A stretch of DNA of 64,000 bases from the NCBI GenBank assembly GCA_037447655.1, contig JBBHKE010003498.1, positions 1 through 64,000 of the forward strand, read 5' to 3'. Shown one piece after another: positions 1 to 11,200 of this stretch; the first letter of the stretch is position 1; each line of letters opens with the position of its first letter. A program made the translations under genes and the position numbers. The stretch is from Zygnema cylindricum (Eukaryota; Streptophyta; Zygnematophyceae; Zygnematales; Zygnemataceae). The notes beneath the pieces are model-generated. The model worked only from the letters and a program-made list of their open reading frames with translations, did not search any database and was not told where the DNA came from.

Positions 1-360
1 AAGTCTAACTCGCATTTTTTCTACCATCTAATCATTACTTGTCATTTAATTTTATTTAAGTGCTCTCCCGTGAGCACTAATTTTCACACTGTTTTTCTTA
101 ACACTATTGAACCTACTTTTTTTTGCAAAGGCCATAATTGTAAAAGGTCGGAAACAAAAAGTTATCTTATTCACACAACACACACATAAATCACACAAAA
201 CTGACGAGCAATGGAAGGAGGTTGTAAAAAAAAACAGGGATAAAATAGGAGCATTTGCTTGAGGAAGTTTTGCTAGGTTTATCAAAATTTTGGGACGCTT
301 AAAGTGAAAGGAAAAGATGATTCGTGTGAGGTGTCTGCTTGGTTCTTTGCTTTTTTTTTT

Positions 361-652
361 TTCGAGCGCCCGATGTTTTTCTTTGGGCTGTTCAAAGTTC
401 CTTAGGGGGGGTGTGAGGCCACAAAACTTGCATGGCGGTACGGTTTGATTTAGATGCCGTACATATCGTAATCCGAGAACATTTACTTTTGTCGGACATT
501 TTTTTTTTCGAGCGCCCGATGTTTTTCTTTGGGCATGTTCTAAGTTCCTTAGGGGGAATTGTCGGTCTGTACAAACGCTTGCGTGGCAGTACTGTTTGAT
601 TTGGAAGGCTTCGTACATATCATGTCCGCAGAACATTTACTTTTTGTACGGA
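361..652. repeat. Tandem duplication, about 146-bp period
   Basis: Two adjacent diverged units begin at 361 and 507. Each opens with TTCGAGCGCCCGATGTTTTT, followed by TTCTTTGGGC and, further on, TTCCTTAGGGGG, and ends near GAACATTTACTTTT. No reading frame in them resembles a known protein. The rest of 1-676 shows nothing I can name. Confidence 0.75.
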
Positions 653-678
653 CATCTGGCTCACATCACGACACGCTA

Positions 679-1225
679 CACCGTCAATCGCTATTAGAGT
701 AAAGGAATAAATAGCGTAAAAAAAAAATTAGTGTTATTAACACTAATCGGGAATTTATTTTTTTTGAAAAAAATATATATATACTAATTAATCCCTAACT
801 GTAATTTGGGTTGTCCTGAATAATAAATACAAACCCTTTCAATGTCTACAGTAATATGTGTATTCTTACAAAATCTGACAATTCGTACGCCGTCGTGCTG
901 TTCACACGGTCGACGGACGAACATATGAAAACATGATTTTTGTCGACGAGTTTGCATCTCTTTCTTCCAGTGCATATTCACATGTGTGCGCAATAATGTT
1001 AAGTGTCTTTTTATGCCTTTGTAATTCAAAAAGTAACATTTCGTACCGAAATATCGTGTCCGTACTCAACACTATTACCATCTCAGTGTAACTTCCATTA
1101 TTAACGCCTTAATTGAAAAAAAACCTAATTAGAATAATGGAAAATAGAATAGGTGGATTGTATTTCATGTTTTGAAAAAGGGCACCGAATTGGCGTTATA
1201 TAATAGTGATTGATAGCTAGTTGAT
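679..1225. mobile_element. Possible degraded pogo-type MITE
   Basis: A good left end lies at 679 (CACCGTCAATCGCTATTAGA after TA), the same TIR type as the complete elements at 1998-10178 and 11004-11200. The only right-end candidate is the weak match TATAATAGTGATTGATAG near 1200-1216. It may be one decayed element or a single end. The interior has no coding potential I recognise. Confidence 0.3.
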
Positions 1226-1995
1226 GTAGGCTAGTACCACTCACACAACCACAATGCAAAAGTACCGTTCGGTATCATACCGTTTTCCCCTTTTTTCAAG
1301 TGTGAACAACGCACGTTGTTCACTTGTTCCAAGATGCGAAAAAAATTGGAAATGCTATATGCGGTCTCTCTATACTTATATGCGCATTATAAGATACTGT
1401 AAGAGTACAATATGGGGAAACGACATATAACATTTCCAATTGTGTTCGCACATGTGAACTACAGTTACTCTGCGGTAGGCATAGAAAATGAATATTCCTG
1501 CATAATGAGCGAGCACAGTACAGTAAGGGTATCGAACAAGGTTTTGGGGTTTGGGTTGTTTTTTTAATAAAAAAAAAACAAAAACAAAATAAATAAACCC
1601 TAAACGAGCGGTCGCGGACGTCTTCGGCACCCTTTGGGGCCAAAAAGTTGCAAGTTTCAGAAAAGTACTGTACAGTCTAGGTTTCTTACGAGTTGATCTA
1701 GTTGGTGAGAGCAGTGAGAGTCGTATTTTACTCCCAAAAAAATCGTTATTCTCACCGATCGCAAGATACTGCTGGATACCTTATGTTTAACCTTGGGGTT
1801 TTTGGGTGGTGGTGATATATTTTTAATTAAAAAAAACACGAATGGGATTTAAACCCTAAACATATTTATACACACGACGTCCGTGCGACGCGGCACGCAG
1901 TAAGACGGAATGAAAGGGGGGCGACGTGGACGCGTGCGCCGCATACTCTCACCGCTCTCACCGTTTGTCCTTAGAGCGAAAAATGCAAGGTTCAG
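1226..1995. other. Gene-free AT-rich spacer
   Basis: No gene is recognisable. Two isolated AAACCCTAAA motifs (near 1597 and 1852) match the plant telomere unit but are single units, not an array. Short open frames here lack family features. Confidence 0.5.
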
Positions 1996-3029
1996 TACAC
2001 CGTGAATCGTTATTAGCCTTATGTACGCTATATCGGCACCCCAAAATTTTGACATTAATACCCGAAATACAATGATTCAATCTAATTTATCTTTGACGTT
2101 AATTACGGTTCTAGTAAAATAGCGTCAATAGTATGACTGTACTGTATTCGTTAATAATGTGGTGTACGAAAGTTGTTTGTTTGTACAACCGTGAACTTCG
2201 TTACCGACATCCGTACGGAAATTCTGGTTAACTTATGTTGGTCGCATACAGAGCTGCGCTTACAAAATTAGCGCAGTCTAGCTTCCAAAATACGAGTTCA
2301 CATACATTCATAAGTTCGTTTTTGTGTGTGTCAGTGTGAATTGATAACATGTGCACATGCTAAAAACTGTCCATGCTACATAAACGTAGTGTTGCACACT
2401 TACACATATTGATAGTTGAAGAAAGCTAAGTCTAATACAGTGCCCTTTTAACAATATTTCAGATCCTGCGAGATTAATAGTATATATGTTTACACTTCTA
2501 AAGGGTTTTTTAGGGTACATGACGGTAATACCAGACCTTTAAACAAACGAGACGCATATTAGAGTTAAGTTTTATTCTAGAATGGGTTATGTTTCACTAA
2601 ACAACAACAAATTAGTGTCATATTGTGTACATATTAGAGTGAAGTTACAAATTTAGAATTGAAAAAACGCGGCGCCTTGAAAACGAGAATTGGTAACAAG
2701 CCAACGGCAAATGGGGAAAAAACACAAAAAAGAGATTTTGTGGTCAAACAAATCTCAACCACATCCTCATTTTCTGATTGCAAGCTTTTGAAACTCGCCT
2801 ATCCATTTTTACACGACGTCGCCATTTTTTGGGTAGGAAGCGTGTCATCGCCTGGTCGCCTTGCTTAGTCTAGCGGCATCCAATAATCTATTGCTCTTTT
2901 TAGGGTTTGCAACGGCAATTGGTTAGACCGTAATATGGAAGAACAACAATAAAGGTCGCGCCAACATCGTCGCTATATATTTCCAGGATTTTTAGAAAAT
3001 AATTGGTAAGTGCGCAGCTCAGCATGTTT

Positions 3030-3320
3030 ATTCATCTCTCTTGCTCTCTCTACCTCCTTATTTTTCCCCCTTCATTTCTCTTCCTCTTTATCCCTTAACC
3101 TCTCCCTCTACGAATTGTCCATCTCCCACATTTTTTCCCATTCACTCTCCCTACCTTTTTCTCTTACTCTCTTCTTCCTATCTTCTCTCTCTCCCTCTTT
3201 CTGTCTCATATCTTTTCTCTGTTTTTTTTTCAGACACGTTTTTTTCATATTTTAGTCTCATTTTCGTCCTGTGTCCCTCTCTGTTCTTCTTCTTTTTCAC
3301 GTTATATTTTTCAAGCCCAT
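3030..3320. repeat. Pyrimidine-rich low-complexity tract
   Basis: About 290 bases are almost entirely C and T (CTCTCTCT, CCTT runs) on the plus strand. It lies in the left noncoding arm of the pogo-like transposon. The Ser/Leu/Phe-rich open frames across it are a composition artefact. Confidence 0.85.
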
Positions 3321-3753
3321 CTACCCCGTACTAAATTTTTTTTAATTTCTGATAAGGATGATCAACAAACTACGAAGCATAGTCGTCGCTGATTAGGGTA
3401 GGATGTAAATGGCAACAAAATATATAATTCCATACTACAAGCACAATGGAATTTTCAGCACCACATTAACAACATCTGAAGGTAAATATATAAGAATTTT
3501 GTAAAATATATCCAATTCCACAAAATACAACGGTATTTTACTTTATAAAAAACGAAATCGTATTTTCCCATATAAAAAACCATACACATATACGAAATTT
3601 GCTCTATCCTATGAAGTCAAATAATATTGGACTCCATGAACTATCTACATTAATCTGGCACCAGGTTAACTGTTATTCCCTCTCTATAATTAAACTACCA
3701 TTCCCAAACTAATATATATATATAAAAAAGCAATACGCAATCATGTAATATGT

Positions 3754-6700
3754 TTAAAACTCGTTCCCGCTAATCCCTCCCTCATTGAAAATGATGACTT
3801 GTTGACTGTCGGCATCTTCAATATTTTGGAGGAATTCCCTTGCCCTCGGGCAAGGAGGTTCCACAGCTTCGCCTTCGAAGTGGTTGCGATATTTGTTGAT
3901 TATACCTCGCAGTTGTTGTGTGAGCATGTCTTTTTCCCACTTTACGTCGCGTAGAGACAAGCCACATTGAATCATTGCTTTTCTCGCGTAACCCATTCCG
4001 TTTTTGTCTCTCATCAAATTGACCTCTCGGATAGAGTCCCTCGCCGATTGAAAGAAAAACGCTCTGCCGGGTCCAACCAATTTACCGGACCATTCACGGT
4101 TAGAAGGTTTAGCCCATTGACCGTTTTCAATTCCTTTCGCCTTCCACCTTCCCCAAATGCGACTCCACACGTCCTTGATTTTGGAAATGACGAAGGAGTC
4201 AGCGGGTTGAACAAGATGCGTTGCATTAGGTGGAAAATAGTGTATCACGGTGTTTTTGGCCTCTATAACTCGCTCCAACTCATCGGACGTATTGTGACCA
4301 CCACAGTTGTCGAGGAAGATAATTTTTTTACGTCCATCACTATCCCCTTGGTAAGACCTTGCCTCTTCGACCCATTGTGGGAACACCGTTTTATCATTCC
4401 ATCTTTTTGGACCGGTCCGGTAACAAACACCTGAAAAGATATATAATAGACAAAAAAAAGAAAATAAAATAAAATTTTGTAATGCTTGCTTACATATGCA
4501 TTAGAAGGAAAGTAAGCTACGTGTACCATAGAAAGCTTATAATATGAGTCTTTATTTTAGATAAGAGAAATCAGAGTGTTAAAGAAAAAAAAAAACCATA
4601 TTTTGTAGTAGGAGAAGGGGGAAGGAGGTATATGAGGACAAGGTAAAGAGATATACATAAAAAACTGAAACACAAAAACATGTTTGGAGAGAAATAGATA
4701 AACATCCATCAAAGTCAATAAGACATCAAAAATAAAATAAAAACATTAGATGAGGGAGAAAAAACACACCCGGGACGTTGTTCGGTAAACCTTGTATCGG
4801 GTAACTTCTGGCACGATTTGCAAAAATTATCATTGGGTTCTCGATACGAGCCTTCACCCCTACACTTTGTCGCACCATGAGAGTCATGGATTCGCCTCCT
4901 CCGGCAACATCAACGTATTTCACCACTTCGTCCCCTCTAAATCCCAAATTTTTTCCATTATCGGTGTTGACTATCATGTGAGTTTCGTCCATGTTTTCCA
5001 TGAGGTCTTCATTGAAAAGTCATGTTATACATTCGCCGCCAAACCAAAACAAATTTAGTTATTTTTTGTATACGTTGTTAAGTAGGGAATACAACGAAAA
5101 CAAAACACAAAAAAAGGAAACGTCATTAAACTATATTCGTAATGAAGAGTGACTCACCGGATTCAAACCCACTCTTCAGAACGCCCATGTGGAAGGCTAC
5201 GGTACGCTCAATGTATTCCTCTTTCTCGGGACCACATTGTAGTTTCCCCTTTTGTGCACGCACAACGATGTTGTGCTTCTCTTCACATCTCTGCACCCAC
5301 CTTTTATTTATGATTGGATGTATTTCCGACCCGTCATTGTAGAACCATTCCGGGACGTACTCCTTCCTCCTTTCTCTTATGATGTCTCTAGCAATGTCCT
5401 CAAGAATTGTGGTGGACATCTTCATACCCGTTTTCTTAAAACGTTCGAAATCGGAAAGTAACTCCTCGTGTATAACAGTGACCCAAGCGGCTTCCTTCCT
5501 TCCTCGTCTCGGCAAAGCCTTGGTAACCGCCACCGATCTCGTCCCAATACTAGAAGTAGAGAACGTCCGAGTTGTCTCTCGTATTCCGTCAAGCGTGGAC
5601 CTCCTCTCTACCCACCATCGCTTGGCCTTTTGGTACCCTGTAAACAATAAATAATGTCAAAAGAATTAATGCGATTATTGATTGGAAAGTCGTATAAAAA
5701 ATTTGAATGACTCTAAAAAGAAACGACGATATTCAGCGACGAATAATTGCTCTCGCAGATTCAGCAACGACAGAAACTCGTCGTTATATCTGCAAAGTTA
5801 ATATTTTTTTTTAGAAACATCGTTGATACATAGTGAGTTGCCGACCACCGATGAGAAATCCTCACTTCATCGACAAACCAGCGACGACCTTGTGTCGTTG
5901 TTAAGCCACAAAATAGGATTATGAAATACAATGGGGATATCAACAAAACCAAATGTATGACTTTTTGTCGAATTTACATTCATTTTGTGAAAAAAGGGGA
6001 GAGAAATATTAAATTCACACTTGTTTGATAAATAAAAAAAAATAAAACAAAACATTGTGGCACCCAATGTAGGTTGAGGGTTGAATCGGGATACCTCTCC
6101 ATCGAATGAAGGCCACGAAATTTACCTTCGTCAACTCCCATCAACGTCGCCTATTGCCGGCAAGCTCTTGAGTTAAATTATTAATTAAGCGACGAACCGT
6201 TATCGTCGCTATTTCTTGAGCCTCCAAACGCCGATTGAGATTTTGAACTTCATTCCTCAATCATTGTACTGCCAGTGGTGGAGGGCGCTCATCAACATGT
6301 GGGACCCTCGGAATTTCCCAAAGATACGTACGCCTCACTTGCACATTTCAGAAGCGTAATAAGACCGCACTTTGAGCATCTTAAATTTGTTTAGGTCCGG
6401 AGTACGAATTGCACGACGTGAAATGGTAAATAACCGTGGGTCCCAAGGGTGATAATGTCAGATTAATTCCGGGATATCTATTTCAAATCCAACCGGTCTA
6501 CGTACAATCCATATGAAACGTTCATCATTTGGCTGAAAATGCCGAATGTATGGAAAATTTGACACATGGTTGTATGATGCGATGTACAACCATGTTGGGT
6601 GGGCGGGGACAACGGGAGGGATGTCGAGAATTTCCGGGGCGGGGTTCAACCACCAGTCAATAGGCCGAGCCTCCCCGTAACGCCAATAGTCCGGCCACTC

Positions 6701-8761
6701 CTCGACCGGGATGTAATGGGCAGCCGTCGGTCGGAAGCCATCCATGGCCTCATCTCCGACTGGAGGCGGGAAAAACCAATCGGGTTCTTCCTCTCGAATA
6801 ACCACATCACGCTCGGCCGGAATTTGAGGTCCTTGTACTGCCACGAGAGCTCTATCACGATTCGGTGATGGTGGAAAAGCGACAATCTCGTCGTCGTCTC
6901 TATATTCTTCCTCCATGCGTCTCTCCGAGCTCTCCGAAGATTGCTCGTCCGAGGTTGAGGGATCGTTGTCGTATTTCGTGACCGAAATGTCCGACGATTT
7001 GGTTTCTTCCGGTTCTTCCTCCTCTTCCGTAGGCTCTTCCCTTTCCTCTAAAGGCTCGTCAGACCCAGTTCTCGAGGGTTCGTGTTTTTTGTCTACTTTC
7101 TTACCCCCTACTACTTCGCGGACACCTTCTTCGTCCGCTCTAATCCCTTCATCCAATAACTCCTCCTCTGGCTCACTTCCCTTTACAACCCTCTCTGTAC
7201 CCGTCCTTTCCCTCCCCACCGCCTCAGTTTCCTCCATCTCATCTATGTCAACACCCGTTTCTTCCCCCTCCCTCAAAACCAGCTCCATTCCCACCCTTTC
7301 CCTACCGCCCTCTTCCGGCTCCACCCTACTCCCCAATACTCTTTCGGTTGCACACTTTTCCCTCTCGAAGTTCTCCCCTCTAGGTATGTCACCCCCTATT
7401 GCGGTTCCCGTTGGTATTGGACAAAATCGCCTCGGAATGGCAGAGCGCATTCCTTTGAATGGTCGTTGGCCGCCCTCCATTTAAAAACAAAAGTATTAGT
7501 TCAGAGAAAAAAATAAAAATACACAATTGAAGGGGACAAAAACAACCTAAAAGACGCTCTTTTATTCATACCTTAACTGAGATAGTCAAGCTGTAAAAAT
7601 AGTCCAATATTCACAGTTGGAAAACTGAACCGTTGGCTCTGCGACTTATAAACTGACATTCAAGTGACGACAGCATGTCGTTGAGCGTTCGACTTTATTC
7701 GAGTTTCCTAATATTGGTTCGATGAAACAACGTCGTCGTCCGCGAATTACATTCGAGGATACCAACGTTGGATTATCTGAACTGATGTCTTCGGTGGTTT
7801 AGTCTAAGCGACGAACCACTCCCGTCCGTCATTCGCACTTTTGACCTAACGAGGTATCCTCATCCATTCAATTATTTTGTCGTATCCATCATTGAAGCGC
7901 CGACATGATATCATCGCGTCCTCCGCGACAAAGACACGTCATCGCTAGTACGCTGTCGCCATAAAGAAATCGCAAGACACTTGGAAAATAATACTAAACA
8001 ACAACAAAGCAATGCATATCCATCATTAAAGCGCCGACATGATGTCGTCGCGTCTACCGCGACAAAGACACGTCATCGCTAGTACGTTGTCGCCATAAAG
8101 AAATCGCAAGACACTTGGAAAATAATACTAAAAAACAACAAAACAATTCATTGTAGTCGACGGCATAGAAAAACACGCACTAATGGAGAGTTAGTGAGAA
8201 TTCAGTATGTAGTTTGACAGAGAAAGGCGACGTTCCAAAATAATACTGTACAAATAATCTAAAAGCACATCAAAATTAAAATATAACAACACATTGTGAA
8301 TGAGAAAAAAACACAAAAGGAAGGAGGAAACGAAATCATTTAATAAATGGGAGAACGTTTGGTTGAAATGGCTTACTTGTACCGTACTTTCCGGTAAAAT
8401 GCTCTGGAAACTTTCTTATGGTCCTTGGAATGAGTTCAGTTGAGCCGTTATTTTCACAGTCCTTCAGCATCCAGTGTATTACTCGCATCCGAGTTGCCTT
8501 AGTCGACACGTGTTGAACTTTACGGTGGGAGACACGTCCTCTGGTATTGGCCGAGGACGAAAAAAACCCTTCCACAATGGTCGCCGGGTCTACCGACGTT
8601 TCGATTTCCGCCTCACTCTCTTCCTCGTTCGGAAATGCGTTTTCCTCATCATTCCTCTCATTTTCCTCATCCTGTTCAACCTGAGCGTTATGGGGATTGT
8701 TATTGTTATTGCTTGGGTTGGCGCCCCAAATTCTATTAAGGGTCCACATACTCTCACACAC
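3754..8761 (-). CDS. Pogo/Tigger-like transposase (CENP-B HTH + DDE domain), 4 exons
   Basis: Predicted exons are 8377-8761, 5158-5637, 4770-5006 and 3754-4430. All use GT-AG sites with compatible phases, giving about 592 residues with no internal stop. Exon 1 has an acidic Asn/Glu-rich segment, then a basic helical region. Exon 2 carries a CENP-B/Tc5-type helix-turn-helix stretch (INKRWVQRCEEKHNIVVRAQ). Exons 3 and 4 carry the DDE_1 catalytic core: first Asp in MDETH (about residue 295), second in FLDNCGGHN (about 408), third in QPADSFVISK (about 445), a DD36D spacing. The product should cut and paste the element by binding its TIRs in the nucleus. Intron 1 is about 2.7 kb and contains a second gene. 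The exon 1 donor (ACAA|GTAAGC) is conserved in the truncated copy at 45296. The start at 8761 is the first ATG of the open frame; a short upstream exon cannot be excluded. Confidence 0.8.
6458..7480 (-). CDS. Acidic 'HPWD' protein encoded inside the transposase intron, unknown function
   Basis: A 340-residue open frame starts at ATG 7480. Residues about 30-210 are very rich in Glu, Asp and Ser. Residues about 225-340 are aromatic-rich and conserved (PDWFFPPP, EEWPDYWRYGEARP). The frame ends at a single TGA, but homology continues past it: the next codons read HYHPWDPRLF, matching RYHPWDVRLH in the protein at 57739-59033. A frame-shifted Leu-heptad segment follows to about 6170, like the coiled-coil end of that relative. 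The shared DEQSS-S-E motif upstream of the conserved block supports homology. So it may be a pseudogene truncated by one stop, or the stop may end a shorter real form. It resembles no domain I know. It lies on the same strand as the transposase, wholly within its first intron. Confidence 0.6.
   Translation of the reverse strand: MEGGQRPFKGMRSAIPRRFCPIPTGTAIGGDIPRGENFEREKCATERVLGSRVEPEEGGRERVGMELVLREGEETGVDIDEMEETEAVGRERTGTERVVKGSEPEEELLDEGIRADEEGVREVVGGKKVDKKHEPSRTGSDEPLEEREEPTEEEEEPEETKSSDISVTKYDNDPSTSDEQSSESSERRMEEEYRDDDEIVAFPPSPNRDRALVAVQGPQIPAERDVVIREEEPDWFFPPPVGDEAMDGFRPTAAHYIPVEEWPDYWRYGEARPIDWWLNPAPEILDIPPVVPAHPTWLYIASYNHVSNFPYIRHFQPNDERFIWIVRRPVGFEIDIPELI
7884..8151. repeat. 134-bp tandem duplication in transposase intron 1
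   Basis: Two nearly identical units begin at 7884 and 8018 (ATCCATCATT, then AAGCGCCGACATGAT). They end in an AAAATAATACTAAA/ACAACAAA stretch. The region between the second gene and exon 1 is rich in CGACGA/TCGTCG short motifs, also seen in the second transposon copy at 45590-45860. Confidence 0.8.
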
Positions 8762-10220
8762 TTAATATCACCTAACAAATAAGAAGTACGAACAACCGAA
8801 AAGGAAAAACTGGCAACCCAAGCAAATGAGGAAGAAGTAGCGATAGTGTCGTTGCCATTATCACAAATACATTTGTATAATACACGAACTGCAAGTGAAA
8901 ATGAATTTGCGCGGTAATAATAGAGGGATTTGCCATTTTAAATTTTTCGTTTAAAATCCAAATTTTGAATTTTAGCACGGCTTTCGATTTAAAAATATTT
9001 TAAAACGCGGGAATAGAAGCGGGATCACGTAAAAGTTTGCTTCAAAATTGCCAAAATAATTCAAAACTTACATCGTTGGTGTAATGTTCATAGCGCCATG
9101 GAAACACCTCCAGCTTACATGTTGTACGACAAAATGATGATTAGAAAAAATGCGGCGTTGTTACCCCGGCAATCGGTTGTTATAACGTCATCTATGAAAC
9201 GCGACCGAATGCGTGGATGGTAAACATGCCACGTGTTTTTGGCAACATCCAATGATAATCTTACAACGGCGTCTGGTCAGCTTTCGTCGCTGTATTACCG
9301 CCAATTAGAATTAACATGTATCCTAATATGTGTTTTTTGTTCGTTTTACGTTCAATTATAATTAACAGTGATACTAATAAGAGGTTCGTTTGACGATTGA
9401 TCTAAGTAAATGCATCCTTATTAGTATTAAGTCCCAATATTACAAGGCATTGATTCTAATAAAGCAACCCACCGGGCACCTTATTAAGATTAAGGGTCCT
9501 TATTTAACGTCACACAACGTTCGTTCTCTCCGCGATTGACAAGGAAATATAAATCAATCACTGAGTTCAGGGTACGCTATGTGGAACGAAACGTACACAT
9601 AGATTACCTTCCGTTATACTTTCGTTCATTATACAATACAAATCTAACTGAACGAACATATTGAAATTGTACGGCTACATAGCGTTATAACGTAACTATG
9701 TTTTACAACCTGATGCATGGAGTCGGCTATACGACGCGACAATGTACGTTTCGCCTTCGTTGTCCTCGCACCTTTTTTACTTGTTATCAATTCACCGCAC
9801 GCAAAACAAACGCTTATTATAATCATGAATGAACTTAAGTGAAAGTACATAAACCCGTACATTTCGACGGTTTTTACTCGTAATTATTTTAGTGTATAAT
9901 TATGAATGCCGCAATGATTGTATATCCGCAAACCCAAAATAGAATTATGGATTTTTACGTTGGAAGGACTCGGCGTCGTATGGATTGTCAAAATTTGTAC
10001 CTCTGCCTATTTTAACGTATATGTTATGACGGCGGATCATGTATACCCAAAACAACGTTATGAAAAAATTACAATTAAACATTTTTTTGAAAATGGGATT
10101 GATACACATATTAGAATCCATGACACTAATTCTTTATTCAAACTAATAATTTCTATACGCTAATAACGATTCACGGTGTAGTGTACGAAAAAAGTCTTTC
10201 CAAATGTTTTGTTTTTTTGG

Positions 10221-10430
10221 TGACGGGATCGCACGTGCAACAATTTAAAGTACGATACTGTACGTTACTTAACCGGTATATATAACACGACATTTTGGCG
10301 TCTACGGATCTTGAGAAAACGACAACTCGGCGTGATGTACGAAATCACATGCGCAAAATTTTAGCGTACGATACTGTACGTTACTCAACCGGTATTGATA
10401 ACACGACATTTTGGCGTGACGTCGATTTTG
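10221..10430. repeat. 116-bp tandem duplication
   Basis: Two diverged units share TACGATACTGTACGTTACT (10251 and 10367) and AACACGACATTTTGGCGT. It lies just outside the right end of the pogo-like transposon. No gene is recognised between 10179 and 11003. Confidence 0.7.
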
Positions 10431-11003
10431 TCTGGACTTTTATCATACCACTACAACCACGTGAAATACAACAAATATGATTGTACCACGTGTCTTTTTT
10501 CATTGCATCAAAATTGGAACATGACAAAGCCAATCAAAACTCAAATCATTCAACGGCTCAAGATCTTACACAAAAATATCGACGATCAGTTATCGTTGTC
10601 ACCAGAGACGAATGCGACTAGAATGCTTTTCCCTTTTAGAAAAAGGGCAAAGCAAAAACGCCTACTTTTCAACTATGCGTTTATCTCTTATTTTTTGTCG
10701 TTGTCGCCAAATTCGCTGCGCACGGAGGCGAAGGTGGAGCTTTTCGGGAGAACTTGCATGTCGTACCAAATTTATGTATTTGGAGGGAAAGAGCGAATGG
10801 GAGAGCGATGGCGGTGGAGACTTTGTGAAATGACATTGGACCCCGGAAAGTCGGAAACCCCAGCACAAATAGTTTCCGTACAGGATGGAAACGGACAAAA
10901 TATACGTCCGTGTAATTTCCCTCATGCAAAATAGCCGAAATCGTTTAACACCTGCGAATACATTTTCCTATTCGTTGCCACTGTCTCTTTGCTTTAAACA
11001 GTA

Positions 11004-11200
11004 CACCGCCAATCGCTATTAGAGTCAAGGATTAAAGAGCGTCAAAAAACAATTAGCGTTATTGATTCTAATTTAGTACCTGAGACGTGGCAGATTATGG
11101 TCCACGTACTTAAATAGCGTTATTAATTTTATTTCAGGTTTTTTTTTTTGAAAAAAGGGCACCGAATTGGCGTTATATACTCTAATAGCGATTGGCGGTG
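11004..11200. mobile_element. Pogo-derived MITE, 197 bp
   Basis: Perfect 22-bp TIRs begin CACCGCCAATCGCTATTAGA and are flanked by TA on both sides. The sequence matches the TIR class of the 8.2-kb transposon at 1998-10178, so it is a probable non-autonomous derivative. The interior is AT-rich with TTAGCGTTATTGATT-type repeats and no coding capacity. Confidence 0.85.

Larger units (their letters stand above)
1998..10178 (-). mobile_element. Complete pogo/Tigger-like DNA transposon (8.2 kb)
   Basis: The ends are perfect inverted repeats of CACCGTGAATCGTTATTAGC at 1998-2017 and 10159-10178. Each is preceded or followed by TA, as expected for the TA target duplication of the Tc1/mariner-pogo superfamily. 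It holds an apparently intact spliced transposase (3754-8761) and a second gene (6458-7480), both minus strand. A diverged, truncated second copy at 43503-46074 aligns from its own TIR through the 5' noncoding region, exon 1 and part of intron 1, which confirms the right boundary independently. The 1.4 kb between the first exon and the right TIR (8762-10178) is noncoding but alignable between copies. The left 1.7 kb is noncoding and contains a pyrimidine tract. Confidence 0.85.

Noticed and set aside
1590-1860. AAACCCTAAA telomere-like motifs
   Set aside because: Only isolated single units; no tandem array, so not an interstitial telomere.
3010-3334. Two overlapping Ser/Leu/Phe-rich open frames
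   Set aside because: They follow a pyrimidine-rich low-complexity tract and have no domain or start context.
6915-7484. Ser/Pro-rich plus-strand frame
   Set aside because: Antisense shadow of the acidic HPWD protein, which has a homologue on the coding strand supporting that direction.
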